Below the pieces are notes generated by a model. It was not told the origin of the DNA, made no database searches, and saw only the letters and a program-made list of their open reading frames with translations. Both the position numbers and the translations under genes were made by a program. A stretch of 6,105 nucleotides of DNA from NCBI GenBank assembly GCA_041862375.1, contig JBGVTE010000121.1, positions 1 through 6,105 on the forward strand. Reading direction: 5' to 3'. The DNA comes from WVZL01 sp041862375 (GTDB taxonomy: Bacteria; Acidobacteriota; Aminicenantia; Aminicenantales; Aminicenantaceae). How positions within the stretch are numbered: the first letter of the stretch is position 1; each line of letters begins with the position of its first letter. Positions 4,533-6,105 of the stretch are shown here, one piece after another.

Positions 4533-5999
4533 CTATTTTGTAAAGGACTTTAGTTTTTGACTGTGTCTAGAATGCTTTAACTTTCTTATCGCTTTTTCTT
4601 GGATTTGCCTGATTCTCTCGCGTGTAACCTTGTATTGCTGCCCGACTTCTTCCAGGGTATGCTCGTTGCCATCTCCTAATCCAAATCTCATTTTTAAAAC
4701 GTTTGCTTCTCTCTGGGTATGAGCTTTCAGCGCTTCCTCGATTTTCTCTCTCAAATTAATATGAATGACTTCATCAGGAGGAGAAAGGATATCCTTATCC
4801 TCGATAAAATCACTCAGATGACTTTCTTCTCCTTCTCCTATCGGCGTCTCCAGTGAAAGGGGTACTTGAGCAATTTTCATGATTTTTTGTACTCTACTGA
4901 CCGTCATATCCATCTTTTCTGCAATCTCTTCACATGTTGGTTCTCTACCCTCTTCCTGGACGAGGCTTTTTGACACTCTATTTAACTTGTGTATGACCTC
5001 AATCATATGCACAGGAATTCTTATCGTCCTTGCCTGATCAGCAATTGCACGTATTATTGCTTGTCTTATCCACCAGTGCGCATAAGTTGAAAATTTATAC
5101 CCTCTTTGGTATTCAAATCTATCCACTGCTGTCATCAAGCCTATATTTCCCTCCTGGATCAAATCAAGTAACTGGAGTCCGTAGTTGATGTATCTTCTGG
5201 CAATGGAGACCACGAGTCTTAAGTTAGAAGCGACAAGTTCTTTCTTGGCTCGATTGCAGATCTGCTTTCCTTTGTCGATGGTTTGCAGTGTTTTTCTTAA
5301 TTCCTGTGAACCAAGACCAATTTCTTTCTTGTATATTCTCAGAAGCTTGTCGATTCTTTTAATTCTAAGTTTCAGTTCCTCTTTCACTTTCCTGCCCTTA
5401 GCTTTATTAAAAGAGGCATTCAACTCTTTCTTACTTGTTTCTAATTCCTCTATGACTTTTAGCTTATCACGGAAACTCTTAATTATCTTCTCTCTATAAG
5501 GAGAGCGGACATTAAGTTCCCTGATGAGGCGGCTCATCTTAACGATGAGACGCCCTCGTGCAACAGCATATTTCTTTAATGCAGGGATTTTTTCTAATTG
5601 AGTGCTTAACATGCTTATTACATTGATCTTGGCTAGAATCTTCTTTTCGTTCTCAAGTTTTCCTTTTGTGAATTCATCCTCATCGGAATCGAATACAGCT
5701 TGGATGATTTCATTGTCTTCATCTAGTCCCTCTCTCAGTGAAAGAATTTCATTTTGGACATATCGTGTTTTTGAGAGAGCTTTAATAATTATCTCTTCCC
5801 CCCTTTCAATTTCCTTTGCCACGAGTATTTCTCCCTCTCTTGTTAGCAGCGGAGTGTTACCCATCTCTCTCATGTAGATTCTGACAAGATCCGATGTTCG
5901 CCTCAGGCTCTCGAATGAAACAATGGAGGGATTTCTTTTTTTATAGTCAGCTTTCCTTTGTTTATCGAGAACTTTTCTCCTGCGGTCATCCACTGCCAT
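4533..5999 (-). CDS. rpoD: Primary sigma factor RpoD/SigA
   Basis: This 488-residue protein is the group 1 sigma-70 factor that directs RNA polymerase to housekeeping promoters. Region 1.2 is SDLVRIYMREMGNTPLLTRE (36-55). A charged, helical non-conserved region fills about 70-245. Region 2 contains DLIQEGNIGLMTAVDRFEY (279-297) and the -10-reading stretch YKFSTYAHWWIRQAIIRAI. Region 3.2 (sigma finger) is EGEESHLSDFIED, and region 4.2 has the -35-reading helix-turn-helix TLEEVGQQYKVTRERIRQIQ (448-467). Region 1.1 is absent, so the protein starts close to 1.2. The start at 5999 is preferred over an ATG five codons earlier (6014). GGGAG lies 8 nt before the 5999 start, overlapping that upstream ATG, which has no ribosome binding site of its own. 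The dnaG gene often found upstream of rpoD is not visible in the 90 nt available. khpA follows downstream on the same strand. Confidence 0.96.
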   Translation of the reverse strand: MAVDDRRRKVLDKQRKADYKKRNPSIVSFESLRRTSDLVRIYMREMGNTPLLTREGEILVAKEIERGEEIIIKALSKTRYVQNEILSLREGLDEDNEIIQAVFDSDEDEFTKGKLENEKKILAKINVISMLSTQLEKIPALKKYAVARGRLIVKMSRLIRELNVRSPYREKIIKSFRDKLKVIEELETSKKELNASFNKAKGRKVKEELKLRIKRIDKLLRIYKKEIGLGSQELRKTLQTIDKGKQICNRAKKELVASNLRLVVSIARRYINYGLQLLDLIQEGNIGLMTAVDRFEYQRGYKFSTYAHWWIRQAIIRAIADQARTIRIPVHMIEVIHKLNRVSKSLVQEEGREPTCEEIAEKMDMTVSRVQKIMKIAQVPLSLETPIGEGEESHLSDFIEDKDILSPPDEVIHINLREKIEEALKAHTQREANVLKMRFGLGDGNEHTLEEVGQQYKVTRERIRQIQEKAIRKLKHSRHSQKLKSFTK

Positions 6000-6007
6000 G
6001 TTCAATA

Positions 6008-6012
6008 CTCCC
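6008..6012 (-). promoter_or_regulatory. Ribosome binding site deciding the rpoD start
   Basis: On the minus strand GGGAG lies 8 nt before the ATG at 5999-5997. It overlaps the alternative upstream ATG (6014-6012), which favours the shorter 488-residue protein. Confidence 0.65.
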
Positions 6013-6068
6013 ATACGAAAAGAACTGAGTTGTTAATGCCTTTAATAATTCTTCTAGTTTACCCTATA

Positions 6069-6105
6069 TTTCTCCTTTTTCTTTTTTCTCTCTTTCTTTT
6101 CTCTT
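6069..6105 (-). repeat. Pure polypyrimidine tract at right edge
   Basis: All 37 bases from 6069 to the window end are C or T on the plus strand, so the rpoD-sense strand is pure GA. All three minus-strand frames stay open through the tract and then stop by about 6050, so it could be either a leader or the Lys/Glu/Arg-rich tail of an upstream gene. The window is too short to decide. Confidence 0.6.

Noticed and set aside
5185..5877. Two plus-strand ORFs (5185-5499 and 5602-5877)
   Set aside because: They are Ser/Leu/Phe-rich shadows of the charged non-conserved region of rpoD, without domains.

Overview
The window looks like chromosomal DNA from an AT-rich, uncultivated bacterium. It encodes a bacterial primary sigma factor and a bacterial KhpA-type RNA-binding protein. 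The truncated zinc-ribbon/PknB-type kinase resembles the expanded kinase families I know from Acidobacteriota and Candidatus Aminicenantes. That assignment is an inference from protein style alone and is weak. Layout: positions 1-540 hold no gene. They contain an AT-rich repeat patch, a nested hairpin region (196-247) and a compact palindromic MITE-like element (285-466) with perfect 21-bp terminal inverted repeats and inner arms of the GTCATTGCGA...AGCAATCTC type. Positions 560-1645 carry a toxin-antitoxin-like pair: a winged-helix plus minimal nucleotidyltransferase (MNT) protein, then a HEPN protein whose frame overlaps it by 11 nt. The pair has a near-consensus promoter whose -10 lies inside a perfect 20-bp palindrome, which suggests autoregulation by the winged helix. 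The HEPN frame is broken by one in-frame TGA. Positions 1646-2250 are a gene graveyard on the minus strand: a kinase cut off after its first beta-strands and helix C, and a 39-residue C-terminal remnant of a RelE/ParE-type toxin. Positions 2351-3829 encode an intact B12-binding-domain radical SAM protein of the DUF4070/HpnP-like type, with its own candidate promoter. Positions 3866-5999, on the minus strand, are the housekeeping part: rpoD followed downstream by khpA. The 430-nt spacer between these two genes contains hairpins and an 89-nt almost pure polypurine stretch (in the sense of transcription). A second pure tract lies upstream of rpoD and runs off the window edge. How the genes relate: rpoD and khpA are core gene-expression functions. 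The MNT/HEPN pair, RelE remnant, kinase remnant and palindromic element form an accessory, decaying region beside them. The radical SAM gene stands alone, with no visible pathway partner. The closest thing to an interesting system is the wHTH-MNT/HEPN pair with its operator-promoter. It departs from the canonical MntA/HepT pair at key residues and its HEPN partner is interrupted.
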